This document shows positions 7,048 through 15,671 of a stretch of 58,392 bases of DNA, piece after piece. Positions within the stretch are counted from its first letter, which is position 1. The number at the start of each line of letters is the position of its first letter. This DNA is from Actinomycetes bacterium (GTDB lineage: Bacteria; Actinomycetota; Acidimicrobiia; Acidimicrobiales; Palsa-688). Below the pieces are notes generated by a model. That model ran no database searches. It had not been told where the DNA came from and saw only the letters and a program-made list of their open reading frames with translations. Location of the stretch: NCBI GenBank assembly GCA_021838445.1, contig JAKCDU010000024.1:1-58392 (forward strand), read 5' to 3'. The translations under genes and the position numbers were made by a program.

Positions 7048-9315
7048 GTGGGCCCTCAGTTTTCTCTCAGCCAGGCCAGCCATAACTGTCGCATCGTCGA
7101 CGTCAAGCCCTCCCTGCCCGCCGACTCGAAGGCGCCCCGACCGGCCCTGCCGGCCCTGCCGGCCCGGCCGGCCCGGCCGGCGCGCCCGGGCGGGGCCCAC
7201 GTGGCGGCGATCGACGTGGTCCGGTTACTGACCATCGGGGGGGTCATACTCGTCCACTCCAGCTCTCTCGCCGATCCGGGTTCCCTGGCCGCCGATGGCG
7301 TCCTCGTAGTGGCCCACGTGACGCGGTCGGTGTTCTTGATGGTGTCGGCGTTCGTGCTGACCCTCAGCTGGCGCCAGCGCCCCGCCGAGGCCCTGAGTTT
7401 CTGGAAGCGCCGGGTCCCGCTGATCGCCGCCCCCTACCTGGCGTGGACGGCGATCTACTTCGTGGCCGCCCGCCCGACCGGCTCGGCGGCCTCGGTGGCC
7501 GGACAGTTCGTCGCCGACGTGGCCGACGGCGGTGCCCACTTCCACCTCTACTTCCTGCTGCTCACCTTCCAGCTCTACCTGGTGTTCCCGGCGTTGATGG
7601 CCGCCCTGCGCAGGCACCCGGGGGTGCTGCTCCCGGCACTCGCGGTGACCGCGGCGCTGGACCTGGGTTTGTGCGCCTCGATCCACTACGGCTGGCGGCC
7701 GCCCCTGCTGTCCGTCTGGTTCACCCACCCGTCGTCGTGGCTGGTGAGCTACCCGTTCTTCGTGGTGGGCGGCATCGCCGCGGCGGTGCATCTCCCGGCC
7801 CTGCACACCTGGATCGGCCACCACTACCGCCTGGTGGCCGCCGCCTTCGTCGTGTCGACACTGCTGACGGTGCTCGACTTCGTCGCCGAAATCGGGCTCC
7901 TCGGCTACAGCGGCCTGCACGCCAGCGAAGTGTTCCAACCGACGGTGGCCGTCGAGGCGGTCACCGCCGCAGCCGCCCAGTTCGCCCTCGGGATGTGGTG
8001 GTCCGAGCGGGCCCCGCAGCGCCAGCGGGCCTGGCTGGAACGCTCCTCGGATGCCTCCTTCGGGGTCTATCTGGCCCACCCGCTGCTCCTCGGAGCGGTG
8101 CTGTGGCTGGCCGAGATGAGCGGCCTGGCCGCCCGCCTGTCGGCGTGGCCGACGGGTCTGATCGAGGTGCTGGTCGCCGTGGGCCTGGTTCCCTTCCTTT
8201 ATGCGACGACCGCGGCGGCGATCGACGTCGTCCGGCGCAGCCCCGTCAGTCTCTGGCTGACAGGTCGGCCGGCGGCGGGCGCCCCCCTCCGGCCACGGGC
8301 CGCCGTGGCCACGGTGATGGCCGGCATAGCCGTGGGGGCGGTCGTGCCGGGCTGGGCCGGTTGGGCCGCCCCGGCCGCCGGACAGGGCGCCCCCGTGCCC
8401 GGTACCTCGACCGCTTCGCCGCCCCCTCCCCGCCCCGCACCCGCCCGGGCGGCGGCGGCCGCGGCGGCGGCGACCACCACCACCAACGCGTCGGGGGAAA
8501 CCCTCCCAGCGGGCGCCGCCCACCCCGCCGCCGCCGAGCTGGCCTGGAGCGAGCAGACCTACTCGTTCGACTTCGAGGGCGCGACCCGTTCCTACATCGT
8601 GTTCCGGCCGGTCGGCTCCTACACCTCCCTGCCGGTCGTCGTGACCCTCGCCGGGTGCTGCACGTCGGCCCAGTTCGAGGCCGGGCGCATGGACTTCCGG
8701 ACGGTCTCGGGACCGGCGCTGCTGGTCTACCCCGAGTACCTGGACGGGCACTGGGACGCCGGCGCCTGCTGCGGCTCGTCGGCCGCCGATCACGTCGACG
8801 ACACCGGATTCGTCGCCGCCGTGCTGGCTCGGGTGCAGGCCTCGCAGAGCGGGGCCGCGACCGGCCGGGCCTATCTGGCCGGGTACTCCAACGGCGGCAA
8901 GCTGGCCCTGCGCCTGGTCTGCACCGAATCGGGGCTCTTCCAGGCGGTGGCGGTCTACGGGGCCAGCGACACCTACCCTTGCCCGCAGCCCGCCCGGGTG
9001 TCGCTACTCGACATCGCCGGCTCCGCCGACCCGGAGGTGTCGATCAACGGCTCCGGGGTGGTGCAGAACGGCTACCGCGAGCCGACCGTGACCGCCGTGG
9101 TGAGCGACTTCGAGCAGGCCGACGGCTGCCGCGGCCAGGCCGCGGTCTCCACCCGCGGGACGCTCACCGAGCAGAGATGGACGACCTGCTCAGGCAGCGC
9201 GTCGGTGGCCCTGGCCGTGTACGCCGGGGCGACCCACACTTGGCCGCAGGCGTCGGGTGCCACACCTTCGGCCGAGGCGGTGATGTGGGGGTTCTTCGCC
9301 TCGTCGGGGGCCTGA
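7048..9315 (+). CDS. Membrane acyltransferase-3 domain fused to a secreted-type PHB-depolymerase-like esterase
   Basis: About 755 residues. The N-terminal part is an acyltransferase-3 domain with about ten membrane segments: it opens with AIDVVRLLTIGGVILVHSS and includes LSFWKRRVPLIAAPYLAWT and SFGVYLAHPLLLG. A Pro/Ala/Thr-rich linker (about 8395-8520) follows. The C-terminal 270 residues are an LpqC/feruloyl-esterase-like hydrolase: VVVTLAGCCTSA, nucleophile Ser in GYSNGGKLALRL, a likely Asp in GSADPEV and His in ATHTWPQ. Predicted topology puts the esterase outside the membrane. Acyltransferase-3 proteins move acyl groups onto surface glycans, so the fusion suggests adding and removing esters in one envelope protein. 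The start is uncertain: GTG 7048 or GTG 7201. A CCGGCC-rich repeat (7137-7185) encodes a Pro/Ala/Arg tail between them. Confidence 0.8.
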   Translation: MGPQFSLSQASHNCRIVDVKPSLPADSKAPRPALPALPARPARPARPGGAHVAAIDVVRLLTIGGVILVHSSSLADPGSLAADGVLVVAHVTRSVFLMVSAFVLTLSWRQRPAEALSFWKRRVPLIAAPYLAWTAIYFVAARPTGSAASVAGQFVADVADGGAHFHLYFLLLTFQLYLVFPALMAALRRHPGVLLPALAVTAALDLGLCASIHYGWRPPLLSVWFTHPSSWLVSYPFFVVGGIAAAVHLPALHTWIGHHYRLVAAAFVVSTLLTVLDFVAEIGLLGYSGLHASEVFQPTVAVEAVTAAAAQFALGMWWSERAPQRQRAWLERSSDASFGVYLAHPLLLGAVLWLAEMSGLAARLSAWPTGLIEVLVAVGLVPFLYATTAAAIDVVRRSPVSLWLTGRPAAGAPLRPRAAVATVMAGIAVGAVVPGWAGWAAPAAGQGAPVPGTSTASPPPPRPAPARAAAAAAAATTTTNASGETLPAGAAHPAAAELAWSEQTYSFDFEGATRSYIVFRPVGSYTSLPVVVTLAGCCTSAQFEAGRMDFRTVSGPALLVYPEYLDGHWDAGACCGSSAADHVDDTGFVAAVLARVQASQSGAATGRAYLAGYSNGGKLALRLVCTESGLFQAVAVYGASDTYPCPQPARVSLLDIAGSADPEVSINGSGVVQNGYREPTVTAVVSDFEQADGCRGQAAVSTRGTLTEQRWTTCSGSASVALAVYAGATHTWPQASGATPSAEAVMWGFFASSGA

Positions 9316-9347
9316 CCGGCCGGCCCGGACCCCCGTTTCGGATGGTT

Positions 9348-10814
9348 TCAGCTGCTCCGTGCCGCCGCCCGACCGGCCCGGCGGCCGAAGAAGGTGCTGT
9401 CGCCCAGGGATGTCCCGCTGGCGTAGCCCCAGGCCGGGATGCCGTTGCTGGCCCGACCGGCGGCGTACAGGCCGGGGATGGGGTCGCCGTCGACGTGGCG
9501 CACCTCGGAGTCCACGGTGGTGGCCAGGCCACCCAGGGTGAAGCCGTTGCTCATGCCTCGCAGGTCGATGGCACCGAGGGCGCCGGTCAGCGGCCGGACC
9601 CACTTCGATGCCTTGTGGAACACCGGATCCTGGCCCGCCTCGGCGTGACGGTTGAACACCGAGATGGTCGCTTGGAGGGTCCCGCCGGGCAGACCCATGT
9701 CGGCTTCGAGCTCCGCCGGGGCGGCCGCCGCCCACTTCGGCCGCAACTTGAGCATCCGTAGCCGCAGCGGCTCGGGGGAGGCCTCGTAGCTCTCCTCGTC
9801 GATCACGAGGAAGGCGTCGTTCTCCTGGGTGCGCAGCACGGCGTGGGCGATCCGCCCCGGATAGGTGTCCTCGTTGATGAACCGCTGACCCTGACGGTTG
9901 ACCAGAATGCCCCGGACCAGCAGTTGGGGGTCCACGCCCAGAGCGCACTCGTAGGCGTCCATGTGGCGCACATCCCCACCTACGGCCTGGGCCATGAGGA
10001 TGGAGCGACCGTCGTGGGCCTCGACCGCCGATCCTGGGCGACCTATGAGCCACGGGGTGTGATTGGCCAGCAGCCGGTCGCTGTAGGTGAAGCTGCCCGT
10101 GGCCAGGACGACGCCCTTACGCGCCCTCAGGGCCACCCGTTCCCCGTAGGACCGGGCGATCACCCCGACCACCGACCCGTCGCCGTCGACGACCAGCCGC
10201 TCGACGGAAGTGTCGTAGCGAACCTCGGCACCGGCGGCCAGCGCGGTGGAGGTCAGGGCCTTCATGAGCATCCAGCCCCCGCCGCGGGTCCCGGTCTTCT
10301 TGTCGTTCATCTGCGGGACGTGGGCTCTCGGTGCCGGAGGGACCAGCTCGTTGAACGGCCAGGCATTCTCGCCGCCCGAGTACATGAGCCCGTCGTCGAG
10401 GGGAGGCTCCCAGGCGGGCGCCTCCCAGAAGCTGGGTTTGAACGGTACCCCGCAGCGGACCAACCAATCGAAGTGGTCCACGCTCTCCTCGCAGTAGACC
10501 CGGCAGCGGTCCTCGTCGACCCCCGGGCCCATGGCCGCCATCAGGAACGTGAACATGTGCTCTGGGGTGTCGTCGAAGCCGCAGGCCTTCTGGATGGCCG
10601 TCCCGCCGCCCATGTAGATCAGACCCCCGGCGAGGGCCCCCGCCGCGCTCTCCCACCCGCTGGTGCGCTCGAGGACCAGCACCTCGGCGCCCTTGGCCGC
10701 GGCTTCGGCGGCGGCCGCGCTGCCCGCCGTGCCGAAACCGGCCACCACCACGTCGGCCTCCCGGTCCCAGGCGCCGACCGACGAAGCCGGCTGCGGTCTG
10801 ACGGTCTCTGTCAC
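9348..10814 (-). CDS. FAD-dependent dehydrogenase, fumarate reductase/ketosteroid dehydrogenase type
   Basis: A 488-residue flavoprotein. The N-terminal dinucleotide fold is clear (DVVVAGFGTAGSAAAAEAAAKG, then EVLVLERT), and the C-terminal FAD segment is IPGLYAAGRASNGIPAWGYASGTSLGDSTFFGRRAG. This matches the FAD-binding-2 family, which includes fumarate reductases and 3-ketosteroid dehydrogenases; the substrate is not predictable. It is the last gene of a four-gene operon in which every junction is a 4-base overlap. Its GTG 10814 overlaps the TGA of the upstream SDR (10811-10813). GTG 10820 is an alternative start. Confidence 0.85.
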   Translation of the reverse strand: MTETVRPQPASSVGAWDREADVVVAGFGTAGSAAAAEAAAKGAEVLVLERTSGWESAAGALAGGLIYMGGGTAIQKACGFDDTPEHMFTFLMAAMGPGVDEDRCRVYCEESVDHFDWLVRCGVPFKPSFWEAPAWEPPLDDGLMYSGGENAWPFNELVPPAPRAHVPQMNDKKTGTRGGGWMLMKALTSTALAAGAEVRYDTSVERLVVDGDGSVVGVIARSYGERVALRARKGVVLATGSFTYSDRLLANHTPWLIGRPGSAVEAHDGRSILMAQAVGGDVRHMDAYECALGVDPQLLVRGILVNRQGQRFINEDTYPGRIAHAVLRTQENDAFLVIDEESYEASPEPLRLRMLKLRPKWAAAAPAELEADMGLPGGTLQATISVFNRHAEAGQDPVFHKASKWVRPLTGALGAIDLRGMSNGFTLGGLATTVDSEVRHVDGDPIPGLYAAGRASNGIPAWGYASGTSLGDSTFFGRRAGRAAARSS

Positions 10815-11581
10815 AGCCACCCCTGCTCCTTGGCCACTTCCTGGGCGTGCAGGTAGCCGCCGAGATGGGCGTCGGCGGCCTCATCGGTCGCCAGCCACCG
10901 GATCACCCGGGCCGGTACCGCAGGAGCCACACCGCCAGGCAGCAGGTCGCCCATCCGTTCGATCAGTCGCTCGGTCCGCACGACGCCCGGGTTGACGGTG
11001 AAGGCCCGGACCCGGTCGCCGTACTCGAGCTGGAGGAATCCGCCCAGGCGGTGCAGCGCGGCTTTGGTCGCGGCGTAGGTGTAAGCCCAGCCACCCCGTC
11101 CGACGGGCACCGGGGGCACGTGGTCGGCGGCGGCCGAGCCGACGTTGACCACTGACAAAGGGCCCGAGCGCGGCTGCGACAGCACCTGCCGGGTCAGGTA
11201 GGCCGTGTTGACCACCTCGCCGACCATCATGGTCTCGAAGGCCCCGAAATCGACGTCCTCGATGGGCGCCTGCGCCGCCGGCTGATCGCACAGGGCGTTG
11301 TTGACCAGGATGTTGACGCTCCCCCACCGCGCTTCGATGGCGGCCAGCGCGGCGTCGATGCTGGAACGGTCGGCCAGATCCAGCTTGACTCCCATGCCTT
11401 CCCCCCCGACGGCCTCGACGGCGGCCACCGCCGACGTCAGGGTCTCGGTCCCATGGTCGGTGGGGTCCTCCGGCCCGGACCGGCTGGTTATGGCGACCCG
11501 CATCCCGAGCTCGCCCAGGGCCAGGGCGGTGGCCAGCCCGATCCCGACGCGCGCCCCGGTGACGATGGCAACCGGCTTCAC
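10811..11581 (-). CDS. Short-chain dehydrogenase/reductase
   Basis: A 256-residue SDR from GTG 11581. It has TGARVGIGLATA for NAD(P) binding, NNALCDQ in the NNAG position, NVGSAAAD with the catalytic Ser, YAATKAAL (YxxxK) and NPGVVRTERL after it. The start codon overlaps the TGA of the NTF2-like gene (11578-11580). SDRs oxidise alcohols or reduce ketones. Here, in one tight operon with a second SDR and a flavin dehydrogenase, it probably works in stepwise oxidation of a cyclic or steroid-like substrate; that pathway is inference. Confidence 0.85.
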   Translation of the reverse strand: MKPVAIVTGARVGIGLATALALGELGMRVAITSRSGPEDPTDHGTETLTSAVAAVEAVGGEGMGVKLDLADRSSIDAALAAIEARWGSVNILVNNALCDQPAAQAPIEDVDFGAFETMMVGEVVNTAYLTRQVLSQPRSGPLSVVNVGSAAADHVPPVPVGRGGWAYTYAATKAALHRLGGFLQLEYGDRVRAFTVNPGVVRTERLIERMGDLLPGGVAPAVPARVIRWLATDEAADAHLGGYLHAQEVAKEQGWL

Positions 11582-12105
11582 GGCACTCCCCCTTCGTCGT
11601 CCACGGACGGGTCGTCGCGACGCAGAAGCGTCCGGGCTCGCTCCTGGCCGTCGAGCAGGTAGGCCCGCCGACGGTCGACCCGCCACGCGCCGTCCACCCA
11701 GCTCAGCTCCCAACGGTTGGCCGACACCCGCCAGATCTCGTATTTGCCGTCACGGTGCAGAACCACCTGGGAGTGGTGCACCACCACGGCCCGCTCGCCG
11801 TCGATCCTCACCGACGGAGGCCCGAGCAGGTGGGCGGCGCCGTGGCGGATGAGGCCCTGGTGGTTGGGACCGGCGACCATGGCCTCCACGGCCCGGCGCC
11901 CGTCGAGGCGGGCGTCGCCGAAGTCGTAGATACCCTCATCGGCCCAGAGGCTCCCGGTCCACTCCGCCGAGCCGCTGTCCACCGAGGGGCCGTAGCTGGC
12001 GATCAGGTCCATCAGCGCCAGTCTGCGCTCGATGCGCTCCAGGCGCTCCTCCACGCTTTCGGGGCGGGGGGTGTCCCCGCCCGGGTGGCCGGGTGCGCCG
12101 CTCAT
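11578..12105 (-). CDS. SnoaL/NTF2-like protein
   Basis: A 175-residue protein from ATG 12105. After a short charged helix (ESVEERLERIERRLALMDLIASYG) it follows the SnoaL-like cone fold: SLWADEGIYDFGD, GRRAVEAMV, HLLGPPSVRIDGERAVVVHHSQVVL and ANRWELSWVDGAWRVDRRRAYLLDG. Such proteins are small isomerases, dehydratases or ring hydroxylase partners; this one resembles those encoded beside SDRs in aromatic and steroid catabolism. Its ATG overlaps the TGA of the upstream SDR, and its TGA overlaps the next start. A much longer reading frame to 14211 exists, but most of that is antisense to the CocE gene. Confidence 0.8.
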   Translation of the reverse strand: MSGAPGHPGGDTPRPESVEERLERIERRLALMDLIASYGPSVDSGSAEWTGSLWADEGIYDFGDARLDGRRAVEAMVAGPNHQGLIRHGAAHLLGPPSVRIDGERAVVVHHSQVVLHRDGKYEIWRVSANRWELSWVDGAWRVDRRRAYLLDGQERARTLLRRDDPSVDDEGGVP

Positions 12106-12905
12106 TCGGGCAGCACCGGGGCCCACGGCGCGCCGTTGATGTGCGAGCCGCCGTCGACGAAGAGGGTGTTGCCGGTCAGATACCGGCAGTCGTCGCTGGC
12201 GAGGAACACCGCCACCGGGGCGATGTCCTGTTCGGGATCGCCCAGCCGTCCCATCGGGTTGGACGCGTCGGCGGCCGCTTCGAGCTCGGGGTTCTCGGCG
12301 AACACCCGCCGGCTGGCCGCCGTCTTGGCTCCGGGACAGATGACGTTGACACATATGCCGTACCCGGCCCACTCCCTCGCCGCGGTGCGGGAGGCGGCGC
12401 GCAGCGCCTCCTTGGCGCTGTTGTACTCGGTGGTGCCCATGTGGGCGTTGACCCCGTTGAGCGAGCACAGGTTGATCACCCGTCCGTACCCCGCCGCTCT
12501 CATCGCCGGCAGGGCCGTCTGCATGGCCCAGACCGGCCCGTAGTAGCCGACGCGGAAGGCGGCGTCGAGGCCCTCGTCGGTCTTGTGCTCGAAGCGCGAC
12601 AGGCTGCCGCCACCCCATGCGTTGTTGACAAGGATGTCCAGCCTCCCCCATTCGGCGAGGGCGCCACCGACCATGGCGACGACGTCGCCTTTCACCCCCA
12701 CGTCGACGGTACGGGCCCGGGCGTCGATGCCGTGCTCGTCGCCCAGGCGGGTGGCGACGGCTTGTACCGCCTCCCCCTGTATGTCGGCCAGGAGGAGCGT
12801 GGCTCCCTCGGCGGCGAATCGACTGGCGATGCCGAACCCGATCCCATCGGCGGCCCCGGTGATGATCGCGATGCGACCGTCGAGTCGGCCCAACTCCCCT
12901 CCCAC
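12102..12905 (-). CDS. Short-chain dehydrogenase/reductase, first gene of operon
   Basis: A 267-residue classical SDR: ITGAADGIGFGIASRF, NNAWGGG, NLCSLNG with the catalytic Ser, YNSAK, and a typical end GNTLFVDGGSHINGA. The GTG start at 12905 is the first of the operon 12905 to 9348. A -10-like TAGAGT on the minus strand (plus-strand 12952-12957) lies about 46 bases upstream. Its TGA overlaps the ATG of the NTF2-like gene. The substrate is unknown. Confidence 0.87.
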   Translation of the reverse strand: MGGELGRLDGRIAIITGAADGIGFGIASRFAAEGATLLLADIQGEAVQAVATRLGDEHGIDARARTVDVGVKGDVVAMVGGALAEWGRLDILVNNAWGGGSLSRFEHKTDEGLDAAFRVGYYGPVWAMQTALPAMRAAGYGRVINLCSLNGVNAHMGTTEYNSAKEALRAASRTAAREWAGYGICVNVICPGAKTAASRRVFAENPELEAAADASNPMGRLGDPEQDIAPVAVFLASDDCRYLTGNTLFVDGGSHINGAPWAPVLPE

Positions 12906-13003
12906 AGGTCGGGGGGCCAGCCGCTTCGACGGCCCCCGCTGGAAGGACCGACTCTAACCACGGTTCCCCGACCCCGATACGACCCGGGTTCCACTGACCG
13001 AGA

Positions 13004-13061
13004 CACCGCGCCGACGCCCGGCGGCAGGCGCAGCGGGGCACCGCGCCGACGCCCGGCGGCA
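13004..13061. repeat. 23-bp direct repeat in an intergenic region
   Basis: A 23-base unit beginning CACCGCGCCGACGCCC occurs at 13004-13026 and again identically at 13039-13061, a period of 35 bases. It lies between the divergent SDR operon and the CocE gene, just upstream of the CocE start. Function unknown. Confidence 0.6.
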
Positions 13062-13092
13062 CCAGCCGCCCCCGACCGGGCATTATCGCGGC

Positions 13093-14865
13093 GTGTCCGC
13101 TCCCGCTGTCCGCCCGCCGGCCGGGCGGCGCCGGGGCCATCCGCTGGACTCGATGGCCGGACGCCTGTGCGGTCTGCCCCCGCCGCGCACCGACTTCGAG
13201 GTGCGGCGCAACATCAGGATTCCCACCCGCGACGGGCTGTTCCTGGCCGCCGACCACTACCGGCCGGCCTCGAACCCCCGGGGAACCGTGTTGATACGGG
13301 GACCGTACGGGCGCCGGTTCCCGCTGGCCCTGGGCCTGGCCCGGCTGTTCGCGGCGAGGGGCTACCACGCCGTGTTCGTCAGCTCCAGGGGCACCCACGG
13401 CTCCCAGGGTGGCTTCCGGCCCATGGAGACCGAGGTGGCCGACGGGCTCGACGTCACCGCCTGGCTGATAGCCGAACCGTGGTTCGAGGGCAGGTTCGCC
13501 ACTATCGGCCCTTCCTACCTCGGGTTCACCCAGTGGGCGGTGCTGACCGACCCGCCGGGCGAGTTGGCCGCGGCGGTGGTCACCGCCGGACCGCACGACT
13601 TCGCCGACCACGCCTGGGGTAGCGGGGCGTTCAAACTCGACTTCCTCGGCTGGAGCCACGGGATCGTGAACCAGGACCGCTCCGGGGCCCTGACCCGGTT
13701 GCGACGGGTCGCGACCGGGCGGCGGGCCCTGAACCGGGCTCTGGGTCAGCTCCCGCTGGTGGACGCCGCCCACGGCCTCCTCGGGGGCCGGGCACCGTGG
13801 TACCGGGAGTGGGTGACCCGTCCGGACCTCGACGACCCGTTCTGGGAGCCCATGCGTCTCGGGCGCGCCCTCGATGAGGTCGGCGTGCCGGTGCTGCTCA
13901 TCGGTGGATGGCAGGACCTGTTCTTGGATCAGACGCTGGCGCAGTACGCCCACCTGCGCCGGCGGGGGATCGAGACGGCCCTCACAGTCGGCCCCTGGAA
14001 CCACTACCAGACGAGCCTGAGCGCGCCGGTCATCGGTGAGACCTTCGCCTGGCTGGAGGTCCACCTGGCCGGCCGGGAAGGCCGTTCCCGGGAGGCGGCG
14101 GTGCGGGTCCACATGGGCGGGGCGGGTGAATGGACGGCCATGCCGGCGTGGCCACCCGAGACCGTCGACTGGTGCTGGCACCTGCGGTCGGGGCGCGGTG
14201 GCCGCTCCCATCGCCTGGTGGCGGGCACCGCCTCGGAGACACCCGGGAGCGGGGCCGTCGCCCCCGCCGCCGACCCGACCGGCCCGGGTGGGACGGGCGG
14301 GACGGGCGGGTCCGGCGGGTCATGGGCCCGCTTCACCTACGACCCGGCCCGGCCTACCCCGACCCTCGGCGGCCCAAGACTGTCGCGCCGATGCCAGGTC
14401 GACGACAGCGCCCTGGCCAACCGCTGGGACGTGGTCACCTTCGACTCCGACCCCCTCGGCGCCCACCTGGACGTGGCCGGCGCCCCCCGGGTAACGCTCA
14501 CCCACAGAAGCGACCACCCCCATTTCGATCTGTTCGTGCGGCTGAGCGAGGTCGACGCCCGGGGCCGCTCCCGCAACCTCACCGAGGGCTACCGCCGAGC
14601 CCCGGCGGTAGGGGCCGACGGGTCGACGGAGTTGGCGATGGTCCCCGTGTTCCACCGCGTACGGGCCGGTCACCGGATCCGTCTCCTGATCGCCGGAGGC
14701 TCGTTTCCCCGCTTCGACCGCAACCTCGGCACCGGGGAACCACCCGGCCTGGGTCGGGGCATGCGGCCGGTGGGCCACGCCGTCGGGCTGGGACCCGAGC
14801 ACACTTCCCGTCTGCTCCTCCCCGTCGCAACCAGGGCGACTGCGACCGGGCCGACCCTCAGTTGA
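13093..14865 (+). CDS. CocE/NonD-family alpha/beta hydrolase (peptidase S15 type)
   Basis: A 590-residue protein from GTG 13093. The N-terminal catalytic domain has the S15 triad: Ser in IGPSYLGFTQW, Asp in GGWQDLFLDQTL and His in GPWNHYQTS. The C-terminal half is the jelly-roll X-Pro dipeptidyl-peptidase domain (FDSDPLGAHLDVAGAP, VSEVDARGRS, GHRIRLLIAGGSFPRFDRNLGT). Known members cleave esters or acyl-proline bonds; cocaine esterase is the model. A Gly/Thr/Ser linker (about residues 395-410) is encoded by G-rich DNA. Its 3' end overlaps the convergent SirB1 gene by 8 bases. Confidence 0.88.
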   Translation: MSAPAVRPPAGRRRGHPLDSMAGRLCGLPPPRTDFEVRRNIRIPTRDGLFLAADHYRPASNPRGTVLIRGPYGRRFPLALGLARLFAARGYHAVFVSSRGTHGSQGGFRPMETEVADGLDVTAWLIAEPWFEGRFATIGPSYLGFTQWAVLTDPPGELAAAVVTAGPHDFADHAWGSGAFKLDFLGWSHGIVNQDRSGALTRLRRVATGRRALNRALGQLPLVDAAHGLLGGRAPWYREWVTRPDLDDPFWEPMRLGRALDEVGVPVLLIGGWQDLFLDQTLAQYAHLRRRGIETALTVGPWNHYQTSLSAPVIGETFAWLEVHLAGREGRSREAAVRVHMGGAGEWTAMPAWPPETVDWCWHLRSGRGGRSHRLVAGTASETPGSGAVAPAADPTGPGGTGGTGGSGGSWARFTYDPARPTPTLGGPRLSRRCQVDDSALANRWDVVTFDSDPLGAHLDVAGAPRVTLTHRSDHPHFDLFVRLSEVDARGRSRNLTEGYRRAPAVGADGSTELAMVPVFHRVRAGHRIRLLIAGGSFPRFDRNLGTGEPPGLGRGMRPVGHAVGLGPEHTSRLLLPVATRATATGPTLS

Positions 14866-15646
14866 GCCGGGCTCGGAAGGCCTCCGCCTGCTCCAGGAGG
14901 CGGGTCCGGACCCGCTCCGAGCCGACCTCGCCGGCGACCTGCTCGAGCAGCGAGGCGGCCGTATCGAGTCGTCCGAGACCGGCCAGGCGGGCCGCCAGCT
15001 GGGTCCGGTCGCCCATGGCCGTGGCGGGCAGAGCGAGCCGCAGCGTGCAGACCCATGACAGGGCCCGGCGGTCCTGCTTCATCTCGAACACCCGGTCCAG
15101 GTTGGCCAGCATCCGGGCCAGGACGGCGTGGGTCCCGGTGGTGGAGAGCATCTCGGGGGTGAGCCGGGCGGGTGAACCGGTGGTGTCGCGCAGCAGCCGT
15201 TGGCAGTCGGCGGCGGCCATTGATCGCCCGGATCGGAAGGGGTCCATGAGCGTCATCGGCCGGGCCGGGTCACGAACCAGGAAATGGCCCGGCATTCCGA
15301 CCCCCTCCAGCACCACTCCCGAGCGCCGGCCGACCTCGATCTGGAGGACGGCCAGGGTGATCGGTATCCCCAGCCCCCGGTCGAGGACCCGGTCGAGGTA
15401 GGAATTGAACGGGTCGTAGTAGCCGTCCCGGTCGCCGCGCAGACCGACCTCGTCGAACAGCACCCGGTTCAGCGAGGCGAGGTCGCCGGTGGTGACCCGG
15501 TGGGCGATCCCGTCCAACCGCTCGAGCTGGCCGGCCACATCGAGATCGGGTTGCGCGGCGGCACTGATCAGTAGCGCCGCCTCGTCCAGGGGTACCTCGG
15601 CCTCGGGCCTTTGGACCACGGCGGTCCAGCGAGCGGCCACATCCAC
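14858..15646 (-). CDS. SirB1/transglutaminase-like family protein with C-terminal tetratricopeptide-like region
   Basis: A 262-residue protein. The core matches the SirB1 family: YYDPFNSYLDRVLDRGLGIPITLAVLQIEVGRRSG, then EGVGMPGHFLVRDP and MDPFRSGR. In this family the usual transglutaminase Cys is absent (here ITLAV), so enzymatic activity is doubtful. The C-terminal helices (VLARMLANLDRVFEMKQDRRALSW...) resemble TPR repeats. A minus-strand TATCCT (15654-15659) lies 7 bases before the GTG start, so the transcript is probably leaderless. Its role is poorly known. Confidence 0.8.
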   Translation of the reverse strand: MDVAARWTAVVQRPEAEVPLDEAALLISAAAQPDLDVAGQLERLDGIAHRVTTGDLASLNRVLFDEVGLRGDRDGYYDPFNSYLDRVLDRGLGIPITLAVLQIEVGRRSGVVLEGVGMPGHFLVRDPARPMTLMDPFRSGRSMAAADCQRLLRDTTGSPARLTPEMLSTTGTHAVLARMLANLDRVFEMKQDRRALSWVCTLRLALPATAMGDRTQLAARLAGLGRLDTAASLLEQVAGEVGSERVRTRLLEQAEAFRARLN

Positions 15647-15671
15647 AGGCCGCAGGATAGTGCGCCGCGGT

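Noticed and set aside
11578-14211. 877-codon open frame on the minus strand
   Set aside because: Only the last 176 codons (12105-11578) look like protein. The rest is antisense to the CocE gene and Arg/Pro/Gly-rich, as expected for high-GC shadow frames.
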